Positions 7,934-17,209 of a stretch of DNA of 64,000 nucleotides are shown here, piece after piece. Position numbers and translations under genes: made by a program. The stretch spans positions 62,001 through 126,000 of the forward strand of contig NZ_QMEM01000002.1 in assembly GCF_003390915.1 (NCBI RefSeq), in the 5' to 3' direction. This DNA comes from Lewinella sp. IMCC34183. Lineage in GTDB: Bacteria > Bacteroidota > Bacteroidia > Chitinophagales > Saprospiraceae. The notes below the pieces were generated by a model. That model worked only from the letters and a program-made list of their open reading frames with translations. It searched no databases and was not told the origin of the DNA. The stretch's first letter is position 1, and each line of letters starts with the position of its first letter.

Positions 7934-10123
7934 ATGCCGCCCCAACTTATGCGTTTTTTCAGCCTGCTCCTCCTCTTCTTTACCGGCCTTACCCTCCCCG
8001 CGCAATCGGATCCTTCGGTCGCCCGCGAGTGGAACCGGCTCTACCTGTTCGCCATCCGGCACGACTTTGCCCGCCCCGTCGTACACGCGCGTAACCTCTA
8101 CCACAGTTCCGCGGCGATGTACGACGCCTGGTCGCTGGTGAACGGCAGCGGAGCCCGGGCGCTGGTCCGGGACACGCTGGCCCTGCCGGCGTACGCGGAC
8201 CGGCAGGCCGCGGCCGAGGAAGCCATCAGCTACGCCGCCTACCGCGTGCTGCTTCACCGTTACGCCAACGCCCCCTCGGTGGTCAATATCCGGCGCGAGG
8301 CCACCGCCCTTATGGAGCGTCTCGGCTACGATGCCACCTACGTCTCTACCGACTACGCCACGGGACGGCCCGCGGACCTCGGTAACTACATCGCCGAACG
8401 CGTCATCGCATACGGCCGGGCCGACGGGGCCAACGAAGCCCTGGACTACGCCAACGATGCCTATCCCGACCCGGTCAACGAGCCCCTCGTTCTGGACCGC
8501 CCCTTCAGCATCCTCCTGCTGGAGGATCCCAACCGCTGGCAGCCGCTGGCCTTTCCCGGAACGGTGGTCGACCAGTCGGGCAATCCGATCGGCAATATTC
8601 CCGGCTTCCTGGGCGCCAGCTGGGGGCGGGTAACGCCCTTCGCGATCCCCGCTTCCGCCCGCACCATGCCGTCCGACGATAACCCGGTATACGGCAATAG
8701 TCCGGTGTACCACGATCCGGGCCCGCCGCCGCAGTACGACCTGTCGGACACGGCAGCCTTGAACCTGTACCGCTGGAACTTCGAAACCGTGCTCAAGTGG
8801 TCGGGTCACCTGGACCCCACAGACGGCGTGATGTGGAACATCTCTCCCGGCGCGCGCGGCAACGTACCCTACGACCTTCCGGAAACGCCCGCCGAATACC
8901 GGGCCTGGTTCAATCAGCACGAGGGCGGACAACCCGGCAGCGGGCGCGCCGTGAACCCGGTGACCGGCGAGCCCTACCCCGACAATTTCGTCCCGCGCGG
9001 TGACTATACCCGCGTGCTGGCCGAGTTCTGGGCCGACGGACTCAGCTCAGAAACGCCGCCCGGCCACTGGTTCGCGATCTTCAACCAGGTAATGGACCAT
9101 CCCCTGTTCCGCCGCTCCCTCTGGGGCGAGGGACAGGAACTCGCGCCGCTGGAGTACGACGTCAAAGCCTACCTCGCCCTTGGCGGGGCCATGCACGACG
9201 CGGCCATCACGGCCTGGAGCATCAAGGGGAAGTACGACTACGTGCGCCCCATCACCGCCATCCGCTTCCTGGCCAGTCAGGGGCAGGCGACCGACCCCGA
9301 TCACCGCAGCTACAATCTCGGGGGGATCCGCCTGGACCCCGGCTACATCGAGATCGCCGACCGGGCCGTGGACGTGGTCAACAGTACCGCTCTGCTTAAC
9401 GTGCGCGCCCGCGCCTGGGTCGGCAATACCTTCATCGATAACCCGGACGTGGAGCAGGCCGGCGTGGACTGGGTCAACCCCTCGGTCTGGGAACCCTACC
9501 AGCGCCCCAATTTCGTGACCCCCAACTTTGCGGGCTACGTGTCCGGCCACTCTACCTTCAGCGCCGCCGCGGCCGAGGTGCTTACCGCCCTGACCGGCAC
9601 CCCCTACTTCCCCGGGGGCGTAGGCGAGTTCGTGGCGAAAAAGAATGAGTTCCTGGTCTTCGAGGAAGGCCCGAGCGTGGACGTGGTGCTGCAGTGGGCT
9701 ACCTACCAGGACGCCTCCGCCGAGACCAGCCTCAGCCGCATCTGGGGCGGCATCCACCCCCCCGCCGACGATATTCCGGGCCGCCGCATCGGCCGCGTCG
9801 TGGGCCACGATGCCTACCAGCTGGCCGCCGCCCTGTTCCGCGGTGAACTTACCGACGCACCGGCCCTGCCGGAGTCATCCGCGGGGCCGGCCCTGGCGGC
9901 CTACCCCAATCCGGTATCGCGCGGCTCGACGCTGCGGCTGAACTGGCAGGTGCCCCCGCCCCCCGGCACCCAACTCGACGTCTTCAACGGCATCGGGCAG
10001 CGGGTAACCAGCATAGCGATCACGGGCGACCGGACCGACCTGCCGACCGGAGACTGGCACGCCGGGATGTACCTCCTGCGGGTACGCGGGAAGGCCGGAG
10101 CGGTAAAAATTCAGGTATTCTGA
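7934..10123 (+). CDS. secreted vanadium-dependent haloperoxidase with T9SS sorting domain
   Basis: The ATG at 7934 gives 729 residues with a clean signal peptide (hydrophobic run ending LPAQ). The vanadate site of the PAP2/haloperoxidase fold is visible: KGKYDYVRP near residue 430 (Lys and Arg), SGHSTFSAA near 537 (the Ser-Gly-His loop) and GGIHPPADDIPGRRIG near 604 (Arg/His). The last about 75 residues (YPNPVSRGSTLRLNW onward, ending VKIQVF) match a Por secretion type A sorting domain. Known relatives oxidise halides with H2O2; phosphatase activity is an alternative for this fold. The protein is likely exported by Sec and then by T9SS to the cell surface or medium. Confidence 0.9.
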   Translation: MPPQLMRFFSLLLLFFTGLTLPAQSDPSVAREWNRLYLFAIRHDFARPVVHARNLYHSSAAMYDAWSLVNGSGARALVRDTLALPAYADRQAAAEEAISYAAYRVLLHRYANAPSVVNIRREATALMERLGYDATYVSTDYATGRPADLGNYIAERVIAYGRADGANEALDYANDAYPDPVNEPLVLDRPFSILLLEDPNRWQPLAFPGTVVDQSGNPIGNIPGFLGASWGRVTPFAIPASARTMPSDDNPVYGNSPVYHDPGPPPQYDLSDTAALNLYRWNFETVLKWSGHLDPTDGVMWNISPGARGNVPYDLPETPAEYRAWFNQHEGGQPGSGRAVNPVTGEPYPDNFVPRGDYTRVLAEFWADGLSSETPPGHWFAIFNQVMDHPLFRRSLWGEGQELAPLEYDVKAYLALGGAMHDAAITAWSIKGKYDYVRPITAIRFLASQGQATDPDHRSYNLGGIRLDPGYIEIADRAVDVVNSTALLNVRARAWVGNTFIDNPDVEQAGVDWVNPSVWEPYQRPNFVTPNFAGYVSGHSTFSAAAAEVLTALTGTPYFPGGVGEFVAKKNEFLVFEEGPSVDVVLQWATYQDASAETSLSRIWGGIHPPADDIPGRRIGRVVGHDAYQLAAALFRGELTDAPALPESSAGPALAAYPNPVSRGSTLRLNWQVPPPPGTQLDVFNGIGQRVTSIAITGDRTDLPTGDWHAGMYLLRVRGKAGAVKIQVF

Positions 10124-10139
10124 CGGAGGGCCTTAAGCC

Positions 10140-11492
10140 TCAGACCATCAGGCGGATCGGATCCTCGAGCGTCGCCTTGACGTCGTTGAGAAACTGGGCG
10201 GCCGAAGCGCCATCCACCACGCGGTGGTCGCTGCTCAGGGTCACCTTCATGATCTTGCCGGGTACCACCTCACCGTTGCGGACGATGGGCTTGTCATTGA
10301 TGCCCCCAACGGCCAGGATGCTGGCGTCGGGCGGGTTGATGATGGCGGTGAACTCCTCGATGCCGAACATGCCGAGGTTGGAGATGGTGAAGGTGTTACC
10401 GGTCATCTCGTCCTGGGAGAGCTTCTTGTTCTTGGCGCGGCCGGCGAGTTCCTTGACCTCGGTGTTGATCTGGCTCAGGGACTTCATGTTGGCGTAGCGG
10501 ATCACGGGGACCAGCAGGCCGTCGGGGATGGCTACGGCCACGCCGATGTTGACGTCCTTGTTCACGCGGATCTTGTCGCCCTGCCAGCTGGAGTTGATGG
10601 CGGGGTGCTTGGGCAGGTTGACGGCGCAGGCCTTGACCACGAGGTCGTTGAAGCTGATCTTGACCGGAGCGACCTCGTTGATGCGCTTGCGCATCTCCCA
10701 GACCTTGCTCATCTCGATCTCCACGGTCACGTAGAAGTGGGGGGCAGTGAACTTCGACTCGCCGAGGCGGCGGGCGATCACCTTGCGCATCTGGCTGACG
10801 GCCGACTCCTCGTAGTTGGCTTCTCCGCCACCGAAGGCGAAGGCGGGTACCTTCTGCTGCGGCTTCTCGACGTCGACGTTGGGGCTCTTCTGCTCGTTGG
10901 GTACCGGCTGGGGCGTCTGCGGCTGGGGGGTGGCGGTCTTTGCGGCCGGGGCCGACTGCGCCTCCTCGATGTCGCGCTTGACGATGCGGCCGTTACCGCC
11001 GCTGCCCGTTACGTTCTTCAGGTCGATGCCGGCTTCCTTGGCCATGGCGCGGGCCAGGGGGCTGGCCTTGAGGCGATCGTCGCCGCCAGAGGTGTCCGCG
11101 TCGGTGGTCGTACGGCCCGGGGTGGCCGGGGCGGCATTGGCCGGAGCGGTATTGTCGCTCGAATCGGATTCTTTTTCGTCGGAGTCGCCCTTGTCGGAGG
11201 CGTCGCCGGCGCTACCGTTGCCGCCGGCGCCCTCAATAGCGGCTTTCCAGTCCTCGCCTTCCTCGCCGATCACGGCGATGACGCCGTCGATGGGTACGGC
11301 ACCTTCCTTGATGGCGATGTGGAGGAGGGTACCTTCGAAGAAGGAGTCCAGCTCCATGGTGGCCTTGTCGGTCTCGACCTCCGCCAGCGTCTGGCCGGGC
11401 TCTACGGCTTCACCTTCCTCTACGAGCCAGGCAACGATGTTACCTTCTTCCATCGTGTCGCTCATGCGGGGCATGCGTATTACCTCAGCCAT
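10140..11492 (-). CDS. pdhC: pyruvate dehydrogenase complex E2, dihydrolipoamide acetyltransferase
   Basis: From ATG 11492 the protein has 450 residues. Domains in order: a lipoyl domain with Lys43 in ETDKATMEL; an acidic, Ala/Ser-rich linker; a peripheral subunit-binding domain (KASPLARAMAKEAGIDL, about 140-177); a Pro/Gln-rich linker; and the catalytic acyltransferase domain with DHRVVDG near residue 422. E2 transfers acetyl groups from lipoate to CoA. Only one lipoyl domain is present. E1 and E3 genes are not adjacent. A good promoter lies 36 bp upstream. An earlier in-frame start at 11531 adds no domain. Confidence 0.93.
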   Translation of the reverse strand: MAEVIRMPRMSDTMEEGNIVAWLVEEGEAVEPGQTLAEVETDKATMELDSFFEGTLLHIAIKEGAVPIDGVIAVIGEEGEDWKAAIEGAGGNGSAGDASDKGDSDEKESDSSDNTAPANAAPATPGRTTTDADTSGGDDRLKASPLARAMAKEAGIDLKNVTGSGGNGRIVKRDIEEAQSAPAAKTATPQPQTPQPVPNEQKSPNVDVEKPQQKVPAFAFGGGEANYEESAVSQMRKVIARRLGESKFTAPHFYVTVEIEMSKVWEMRKRINEVAPVKISFNDLVVKACAVNLPKHPAINSSWQGDKIRVNKDVNIGVAVAIPDGLLVPVIRYANMKSLSQINTEVKELAGRAKNKKLSQDEMTGNTFTISNLGMFGIEEFTAIINPPDASILAVGGINDKPIVRNGEVVPGKIMKVTLSSDHRVVDGASAAQFLNDVKATLEDPIRLMV

Positions 11493-11528
11493 ATCTCTTT
11501 GTCTTTTTAGGTCGTTGTCGGTGACCGG

Positions 11529-11560
11529 CAAATTTGCGGCCTATTCCCGGGATAAACAAA
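11529..11560 (-). promoter_or_regulatory. predicted Bacteroidota promoter for pdhC
   Basis: On the minus strand TTTG (11560-11557), a 20-nt spacer and CAAATTTG (11536-11529) match the Bacteroidota consensus TTTG-N19-21-TAnnTTTG with one mismatch. It ends 36 bp before the pdhC start. Confidence 0.6.
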
Positions 11561-11628
11561 CTGATTGGGCTGCCGATTGTTTTTTTGGCATTCCCTTCTT
11601 CACATATCTATCGCCTTAGCTTCCGCGC

Positions 11629-12228
11629 ATGCAATTTTCTTCCCGCCTCATCGAAGACGCCGTCAACGCCTTTAGCTCCCTGCCGGGCGTGGGCAAAAAG
11701 ACCGCCCTGCGCTTCGTCCTCGATCTGGTCCAACGGCCCACCGAAGACAGCGTCCACCTGGCCCGTACCGTGGCCCGTATGCGCGAAGAGATCCAGCACT
11801 GCATTACCTGCGGTAACCTGAGCGACCAGACTACCTGCAGCATCTGCCGCGACAAGCGCCGCGATAGTTCCATCATCTGCGTCGTCGAAAATATCCGCGA
11901 CGTCATGGCCATCGAGGAAACCCAGCAGTACCGCGGAGTCTATCACGTGCTCGGCGGCGTCATCTCGCCCATCGAGGGCGTCGGACCGGCGGACCTCAAC
12001 ATCGATACCCTGATCCAGCGGGCCGCGGCTCCCGAGGTCAGCGAGATCATTATGGCCATCAGCCCGACCATCGAGGGGGACACCACCATCTTCTACCTCA
12101 ACAAGCAGCTGGGCGACGCCAACGTGCAGGTCAGCAGCATCGCCCGGGGCGTAAGCTTCGGGGGCGAGCTCGAGTACGCGGACGAGGTCACGCTCGGCCG
12201 AAGCATCGTGGCGCGGCGCAAAATTTAG
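11629..12228 (+). CDS. recR: recombination mediator RecR
   Basis: The 199-residue protein shows the RecR layout: an N-terminal helix-hairpin-helix (LPGVGKKTALR, about residue 18), a four-cysteine zinc finger (CITCGN then CSIC, residues 55-75), and a Toprim domain (ICVVENIRDVMAIE onward) ending in the conserved C-terminal wrap. RecR works with RecF/RecO to load RecA at gaps and breaks. Length is normal. The sulfotransferase gene starts 8 bp after the stop, so the two may be cotranscribed. Confidence 0.96.
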   Translation: MQFSSRLIEDAVNAFSSLPGVGKKTALRFVLDLVQRPTEDSVHLARTVARMREEIQHCITCGNLSDQTTCSICRDKRRDSSIICVVENIRDVMAIEETQQYRGVYHVLGGVISPIEGVGPADLNIDTLIQRAAAPEVSEIIMAISPTIEGDTTIFYLNKQLGDANVQVSSIARGVSFGGELEYADEVTLGRSIVARRKI

Positions 12229-12236
12229 CACGTACC

Positions 12237-12947
12237 GTGTTTAGGAAAGTGATGTCCAGGGTCCTTTTCGCCGGTCGCGTGCTGGCCGGCCGAAGACTCA
12301 TCGATCCGGTGGAAGCGTACTTCCTGCCGGAAACGGACACGCTCTACCCCATCAACTCCAAGGCCGGCTGTTCTTCCGTCAAACTGGCCCTGGTCCGGCG
12401 CTACGCGCCCGAGACTCAGTTGCGGTTCCCGGAGATTCACGTGCAGGACCCCGCCGAGCTGACCGGTGGCAAGGTGGAGCGCCACTTTTTCCTTACCCGG
12501 GATGCCTACCGCGACTTCTGTCGGGGCCGGCGTATCGTGCTGGTGACCCGCGACCCCTACGCCCGGATCTTTTCGGCCTACGAAGGCTACCGCCGGGGCA
12601 TCAACCGCTACTACCGCCACTACGCCCGGTTACGCCAATGGTTTGGTTTCGACCGGGAACTCACCTTCGAGGAATTTGTGCAATACTGCTGCCGCCTCCC
12701 GGCCCGGTACGCCGACCGGCATTTTCGCCCCCAGTCCTTTTACCTGCCCGCCGGCGTGAAGGAGGCCAGCCGCGACTGGCAGACCACGGACATTACGGAA
12801 TTCGGGAACCTTGCCGGCTCCGCCCGACCTACCGTGCTTAACGCGTCGGGGTCCGCCCTTCCCCCGAGGCTGCACGAATACCTGCGCGATCACGGCGGGT
12901 TTCAGGCACGCTACGCGGAAGACCTCACATGGTACGGTGAAAGGTGA
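12237..12947 (+). CDS. sulfotransferase family protein (family 2, carbohydrate type)
   Basis: The 236-residue protein has INSKAGCSSVK near residue 39, resembling the 5'-phosphosulfate loop of PAPS-dependent sulfotransferases, and LVTRDPYARIFSAYEGY near 101, the 3'-phosphate binding motif (RDPxxRxxSxY). Such enzymes add sulfate to sugars. Translation may start at GTG 12237 or, equally well, at ATG 12252 (MSRVLFAG). The stop overlaps the 3' end of coaD on the opposite strand by 23 bp. Nearby glycosyltransferases suggest a role in surface glycan decoration, which is inference. Confidence 0.78.
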   Translation: MFRKVMSRVLFAGRVLAGRRLIDPVEAYFLPETDTLYPINSKAGCSSVKLALVRRYAPETQLRFPEIHVQDPAELTGGKVERHFFLTRDAYRDFCRGRRIVLVTRDPYARIFSAYEGYRRGINRYYRHYARLRQWFGFDRELTFEEFVQYCCRLPARYADRHFRPQSFYLPAGVKEASRDWQTTDITEFGNLAGSARPTVLNASGSALPPRLHEYLRDHGGFQARYAEDLTWYGER

Positions 12948-13392
12948 TGCCCGCCGGCAAAAAGGGCCCGGCGTCTCCCCCACCCTTTATTATTTCCCGC
13001 ACGATGGTCGAACTGATGTGGCTGTAGGCCGGCTGGCTGATCAAAAAGATGGTTTCCAGCCCCTCTCCCACGATCTCGTTGAGCTGAGAGATGGTTTTCT
13101 CATAGTCGAAGTCGCTGGCGTTGCGCAGTCCGCGGAGCAGGTAGCGCGCGCCGATCTTCCGGCAGTAATGCGCGGTCAGTCCCTCGAAACTGTCCACGCT
13201 GATCTTCGGCTCGTCGGCAAATACCTCGCGGAGCCACTGCATGCGCTGCTCCAGGTCGAAGAGGTAGCTCTTCTGGCTATTCACGCCCACGGCTACCACG
13301 ACCTGGTCGAAGAGCGGGACCGCCCGCTTGACGAGCTCGACGTGACCTACGGTGATGGGATCGAAGGACCCGGGGAAGACGGCGGTTTTCAT
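12925..13392 (-). CDS. coaD: phosphopantetheine adenylyltransferase
   Basis: The 155-residue protein starts MKTAVFPGSFDPITVGH, the nucleotidyltransferase signature with the (H/T)xGH motif, and has SSTIVREI near the end that fits the ISST(x)VRE motif of CoaD. It adenylates 4'-phosphopantetheine in the fourth step of CoA synthesis. Length is typical (about 160). ATG 13392 is the only start compatible with the family. A -7 box lies 6 bp upstream, which suggests a nearly leaderless mRNA. Confidence 0.96.
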   Translation of the reverse strand: MKTAVFPGSFDPITVGHVELVKRAVPLFDQVVVAVGVNSQKSYLFDLEQRMQWLREVFADEPKISVDSFEGLTAHYCRKIGARYLLRGLRNASDFDYEKTISQLNEIVGEGLETIFLISQPAYSHISSTIVREIIKGGGDAGPFLPAGITFHRTM

Positions 13393-13398
13393 AGCGAC

Positions 13399-13406
13399 CA
13401 AAGTTA
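13399..13406 (-). promoter_or_regulatory. -7 box TAACTTTG before coaD
   Basis: TAACTTTG on the minus strand matches TAnnTTTG exactly and ends 6 bp before the coaD ATG. No convincing -33 TTTG is found at the right distance, so support is partial. Confidence 0.35.
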
Positions 13407-13411
13407 GGCAT

Positions 13412-14302
13412 TCAGCGGGAGGCCGTAAATCGTCCCAGGATCCAGGCGTACTTCTGCACCGTATCCAGGTAAGCGTTCTGCCAGTAGTACCCCCGCAGAA
13501 GCAGCAGGCGAGCCAGGTTTTTGGGCAGCTTGACGAAGGTGACGCGGGCCGCCGCCCGCAGCAAAAACGCCCAGCGGCTACCGTGGGGCAGCGGCGTGAT
13601 GGTCGCGCTCGCCCGGCCTTCCGCGTAGGATAGCGCCAGCCGGTTACCCAGCAGGTACTTGTAGGGCTGCACGAGGTGACGGAGCGTGAGGCCGGGATCA
13701 TAATACACCGGGAAGCCGGCATGGCGGAGCTTGTCCTGCACGTGATCGTCCTCCCCCCGTACGATCCGGTCGCCGGACATGCCGAGGGCGGGATCGAACC
13801 CACCCACCCGGGCCAGCGCGCCCCGCCGGATGGCCATGATGCATCCGATCAGGTACTGCCCCGCGGGCAGTACCCCATAGACCGTGGCCGTGCCGGGCCG
13901 GCGCGGCCCGGCGTAGTACCGCCGCAGCCAGGCCGGCGGGGGCGTGGCGAACCAGTGGGTGTACTGCCCCCCGAAAGCCGCGCAATCCGTAGCACGGATT
14001 CTCTCCCCGAAGCGGCGGAGCAGCCCCGGCGGTGCCTGGATGTCGTCGTCCAGGTACACCAGCCATTCGGTTTCCGACTCGGCGGCACCCCGGTTGCGGG
14101 CGTGGCTCAGGCCTACGGAGGGCTCGTGGACGTAGTCCGCTCCGTAGGTGGCCGCTATGGCGCGTACCTCCGGGGTACCGGCATTGTCCACGATCAGCAG
14201 GCGGCAATCGTCGGGCGGCGGTTCCGGTTCCGCGAGTGAGCGCAGGCTGCCCTCCAGCAGTGCCGGCCGCTCGTACGTACAGATTATCACGGTAAATTGC
14301 AC
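13412..14302 (-). CDS. glycosyltransferase family 2
   Basis: From GTG 14302 the 296-residue protein starts MQFTVIICTYERP, the standard GT-A beginning, and has VYLDDDIQAPPG near residue 92 for the metal-binding DxD and RGEDDH near 185 for the catalytic-base region. It should transfer a sugar from a nucleotide donor in the cytoplasm. A TTG at 14338 would extend it by 12 poorly matching residues. It is divergent from the next glycosyltransferase, with 44 bp between the starts. Donor and acceptor cannot be read from the sequence. Confidence 0.87.
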   Translation of the reverse strand: MQFTVIICTYERPALLEGSLRSLAEPEPPPDDCRLLIVDNAGTPEVRAIAATYGADYVHEPSVGLSHARNRGAAESETEWLVYLDDDIQAPPGLLRRFGERIRATDCAAFGGQYTHWFATPPPAWLRRYYAGPRRPGTATVYGVLPAGQYLIGCIMAIRRGALARVGGFDPALGMSGDRIVRGEDDHVQDKLRHAGFPVYYDPGLTLRHLVQPYKYLLGNRLALSYAEGRASATITPLPHGSRWAFLLRAAARVTFVKLPKNLARLLLLRGYYWQNAYLDTVQKYAWILGRFTASR

Positions 14303-14346
14303 CGTCCAAAGGTACACGGCGACCACCCACCGCCCCAACTCCCCCC

Positions 14347-15318
14347 GTGCTGGTATCCATCATCATTCCCGCCTACAACGCCGAACCGTTTATCGAACGC
14401 TCGCTGCAATCCGCCCTGGCGGCGGGGGCGCAGGTGCCGGGCCGGTGGGAAATCATTGCGGTGGATAATGGCTCTACCGACCGAACGCCCGCTCTGCTGC
14501 GGGAGGCCGCACGGCAGCACCCGGAGGTCCTACGGGTCGTTACCTGCCGGCGTCGCGGTGCCCCCGCAGCCCGCAACGCCGGCGTAGCCGCGAGCAGCGG
14601 TGCCTGGTTGCAGTTCCTGGACAGTGACGACACCATCGATGCCGACAAGATCGCCCGGCAGCTCGCGCTGGCGGGGGAGGCGGACTGGGTGGTGGGCGCC
14701 TACCGCCACCTGTACCCGGATGGCACTACCGAAGACTCGATACCGCACCCTGACCTTTGGCACGGCCTGTTTCACGACTTCCGGACGGGCTGCACCCACT
14801 CCAACCTAATCCGGAAGCGGGCAGTGCAGGAGGTCGGCGGCTGGGACGAGCGGCTCCCGTCAAATCAGGATACGTTCCTGTGGTTCCGCCTCCTGCAGGC
14901 AGACGTCCGCACCGTGATCGATCCCGTCATCGGCAGCTACTACCACCATCACTACGGCGCACGCATCACCGGTGCCGACCCGGCGGGGAGCACCCAGCAC
15001 CGCATCCAGATGCTGGCGGCGGCTAACGCTTGGCTCATCGACAATCGTCCGCAATACTGGCACCGCCACGCCCCTTTTTTTCTCGGGGCCCTGCTCCGCG
15101 CGGTACGGATGCTGGCCACCTACGACCTGCAGTCGGCCAGCGAGGCGTACGATGCCTACTTCGGTCGCCCAAACGAGTGGGCCATCGACCGCCCCTACGA
15201 GCTGGTAGGCCGCTACACCCGCCTGTACCCATACCTGGGGTTCCGCAACCTGGAGTGGACCCGGCGGAAGCTGGCGCGCATCCTGCCCGACCGCTGGAAA
15301 CGAAGGCTCAAAGCGTAG
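14347..15318 (+). CDS. glycosyltransferase family 2
   Basis: The 323-residue protein starts at GTG 14347 with MLVSIIIPAYNAEPFIERSL and has the nucleotide-sugar site VDNGSTDRTP near residue 38 and LDSDDTIDAD near 97 with the DxD-type acidic cluster. GGWDERLPSNQD near 163 is the usual acceptor-side motif. It should make glycosidic bonds on a surface glycan, glycolipid or protein. No ATG lies near the conserved beginning. The 44-bp divergent spacer with the other GT2 gene implies that both promoters overlap. Confidence 0.87.
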   Translation: MLVSIIIPAYNAEPFIERSLQSALAAGAQVPGRWEIIAVDNGSTDRTPALLREAARQHPEVLRVVTCRRRGAPAARNAGVAASSGAWLQFLDSDDTIDADKIARQLALAGEADWVVGAYRHLYPDGTTEDSIPHPDLWHGLFHDFRTGCTHSNLIRKRAVQEVGGWDERLPSNQDTFLWFRLLQADVRTVIDPVIGSYYHHHYGARITGADPAGSTQHRIQMLAAANAWLIDNRPQYWHRHAPFFLGALLRAVRMLATYDLQSASEAYDAYFGRPNEWAIDRPYELVGRYTRLYPYLGFRNLEWTRRKLARILPDRWKRRLKA

Positions 15319-15367
15319 TACCTTGCCGGCAGTTTCCCAACCCCCTAGTTCCTAAATCGCACTTCCC

Positions 15368-16450
15368 TTGGCAGGCAACACCTTCGGCACCCTCTTCCGC
15401 GTCACCACCTTCGGAGAAAGCCACGGCGTCGGGCTGGGCGTCACCATCGACGGTTGCCCCGCCGGGCTCCCCCTCGACGTGGAGGCCATTCAGCACGAAA
15501 TGGCCCGCCGCCGCCCCGGGCAGAGCCGCATCGTGACCCAGCGCAAGGAGGGGGATACCGTGGAGCTGCTGTCCGGCACCTTCGAGGGCAAGACCACGGG
15601 CACGCCCATCGGCATGGTGATCTACAACCAGGACCAGCGGAGCAAGGACTACAGCCACATCCACGACAAGTACCGGCCCAGCCACGCGGACTACACCTTC
15701 ACGGCCAAGTACGGGCACCGCGATTACCGCGGCGGGGGCCGCTCCTCGGCCCGCGAAACGGCCGCCCGCGTTGCCGCCGGCGCCGTGGCACGGCAGCTGC
15801 TCGATCACTACGGCATCACCATCCGCAGCTACGTGGACCAGGTGGGCGATATCGCTACCGGCAAGGACCACAACGAGCTGGACCTCTCCCTGATCGACAG
15901 CAACGACGTACGCTGTCCCGACCCCGCCGCCGCGGCACGGATGGAGGAAGAGATCCTCACCGTCCGCAAGGCCGGCGATACCATCGGGGGCGTAGTGAAG
16001 TGCGTCGTCAGCGGCGTACCCGCCGGCTGGGGCGAACCGGTATTCGACAAGCTCCACGCCGACCTCGGCCGGGCGGTGCTCAGCATCAACGCCTGCAAGG
16101 GGTTCGAGTATGGCAGCGGCTTCGCCGGCGTCACCATGCGCGGCAGTGCCCACAACGATGCTTTCTATACCGACGCGGAGGGGCGTACGCGTACCCGCAC
16201 CAACCGCAGCGGCGGCATCCAGGGCGGAATCTCCAACGGGGAGGACATCTACTTCCGCGCCGCCTTCAAGCCGGTGGCCACCATCATTACCGACCAGGAA
16301 AGCGTAAACGAGGCCGGTGAGTCGGTCACCGTAGCCGGCAAGGGTCGCCACGATCCCTGCGTTCTGCCCCGTGCCGTTCCCATCGTCGACGCCATGGCCG
16401 CCCTGGTACTGGCCGACCACTGCCTGCGGGCCCGCGCCAATCGGCTCTAG
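15368..16450 (+). CDS. aroC: chorismate synthase
   Basis: The 360-residue protein starts at TTG 15368 with [20 protein letters not shown], where the FGESHG motif is typical of chorismate synthase. Other landmarks are [21 protein letters not shown], the [10 protein letters not shown] signature near 123 and RHDPC near 327. It converts EPSP to chorismate with reduced FMN at the end of the shikimate pathway. The TTG start is dictated by the family N-terminus; no ATG or GTG is closer. Length is normal. Confidence 0.96.
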   Translation: MAGNTFGTLFRVTTFGESHGVGLGVTIDGCPAGLPLDVEAIQHEMARRRPGQSRIVTQRKEGDTVELLSGTFEGKTTGTPIGMVIYNQDQRSKDYSHIHDKYRPSHADYTFTAKYGHRDYRGGGRSSARETAARVAAGAVARQLLDHYGITIRSYVDQVGDIATGKDHNELDLSLIDSNDVRCPDPAAAARMEEEILTVRKAGDTIGGVVKCVVSGVPAGWGEPVFDKLHADLGRAVLSINACKGFEYGSGFAGVTMRGSAHNDAFYTDAEGRTRTRTNRSGGIQGGISNGEDIYFRAAFKPVATIITDQESVNEAGESVTVAGKGRHDPCVLPRAVPIVDAMAALVLADHCLRARANRL

Positions 16451-16455
16451 CCCCG

Positions 16456-17058
16456 CTAGGGCATGGGCCAGCCGTAACTCTGCCAGTCCTCGAGGTGGTC
16501 CACGTCGGACAATTCGGGCAGGCGGGCCACGGAAAGCCCCAGCACCTGCGCCCGCGCCAGGGTCTCGTCGAGCACGTACTGTGTACTCCAGGTCATATAC
16601 TGGAACAGGGAAGGGTGCGGATGCCGCATGCCCATCAGGTAATAGCCTCCGTCCACCGCGGGTCCGATGACCAGCTCGTGGGTATCTAGCTCGTCCAGCG
16701 CCCGCCGCAGCAGCTCCGTGGTCACCCCCGGGCAGTCGCTGCCGATGATAATTACCTTTCCTTGATTCCGCACAAAGGCGTGATCGACGGCCGCCGCCAT
16801 GCGCTCGCCCAGATCGTTGCCAACCTGCACGAGTTTGATGAAGGAATCGTTGGGCCATTCGTCGTTATCGTCGACGTGGTCCGAGTAATGGAGGTAGCGG
16901 GTGACGCCGTCCAGGGCAACGGCCTGATCCCGTGTGTGGCGGATCAGCATCCCGTACATACGCAATGCTTTTTCGTCGCCCACCTCGGCGGCGAGACGTG
17001 TCTTGGTATGACCCGCTATGGGGTTTTTGACCATCAGGATGAGGGCGGGCTGTTGCAT
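16456..17058 (-). CDS. TIGR04282-type glycosyltransferase (DUF2064)
   Basis: From ATG 17058 the 200-residue protein starts MQQPALILMVKNPIAGHTKTR, which fits the nucleotide-binding start of the rSAM/selenodomain-associated transferase 1 group (MVKNP..G..KTRL). IIIGSDCPGVT near 105 and DGGYYLMGM near 135 are further family motifs. Relatives are annotated in arsenosugar biosynthesis, with limited experimental support. No arsS-like partner lies next to it. It converges with aroC, the stops 5 bp apart. Confidence 0.85.
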   Translation of the reverse strand: MQQPALILMVKNPIAGHTKTRLAAEVGDEKALRMYGMLIRHTRDQAVALDGVTRYLHYSDHVDDNDEWPNDSFIKLVQVGNDLGERMAAAVDHAFVRNQGKVIIIGSDCPGVTTELLRRALDELDTHELVIGPAVDGGYYLMGMRHPHPSLFQYMTWSTQYVLDETLARAQVLGLSVARLPELSDVDHLEDWQSYGWPMP

Positions 17059-17209
17059 GGCGGCCAAGATAAGGTTCAACAAAAGTTTAGGCCCGGCACG
17101 GCCGCGAAACCGCCCCGCCCGCCACCGCTCCTTGGGGGCCAGGCGAACATTTCAAAGCCCGTTCCGTGTTCTGATGGGGGGTGAAAATTCTGCGCGCTAA
17201 ACTCAACCT

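Noticed and set aside
15308-16858. 516-codon open frame on the minus strand across aroC
   Set aside because: It is antisense to chorismate synthase and its sequence is Ala/Gly/Val-rich without motifs.
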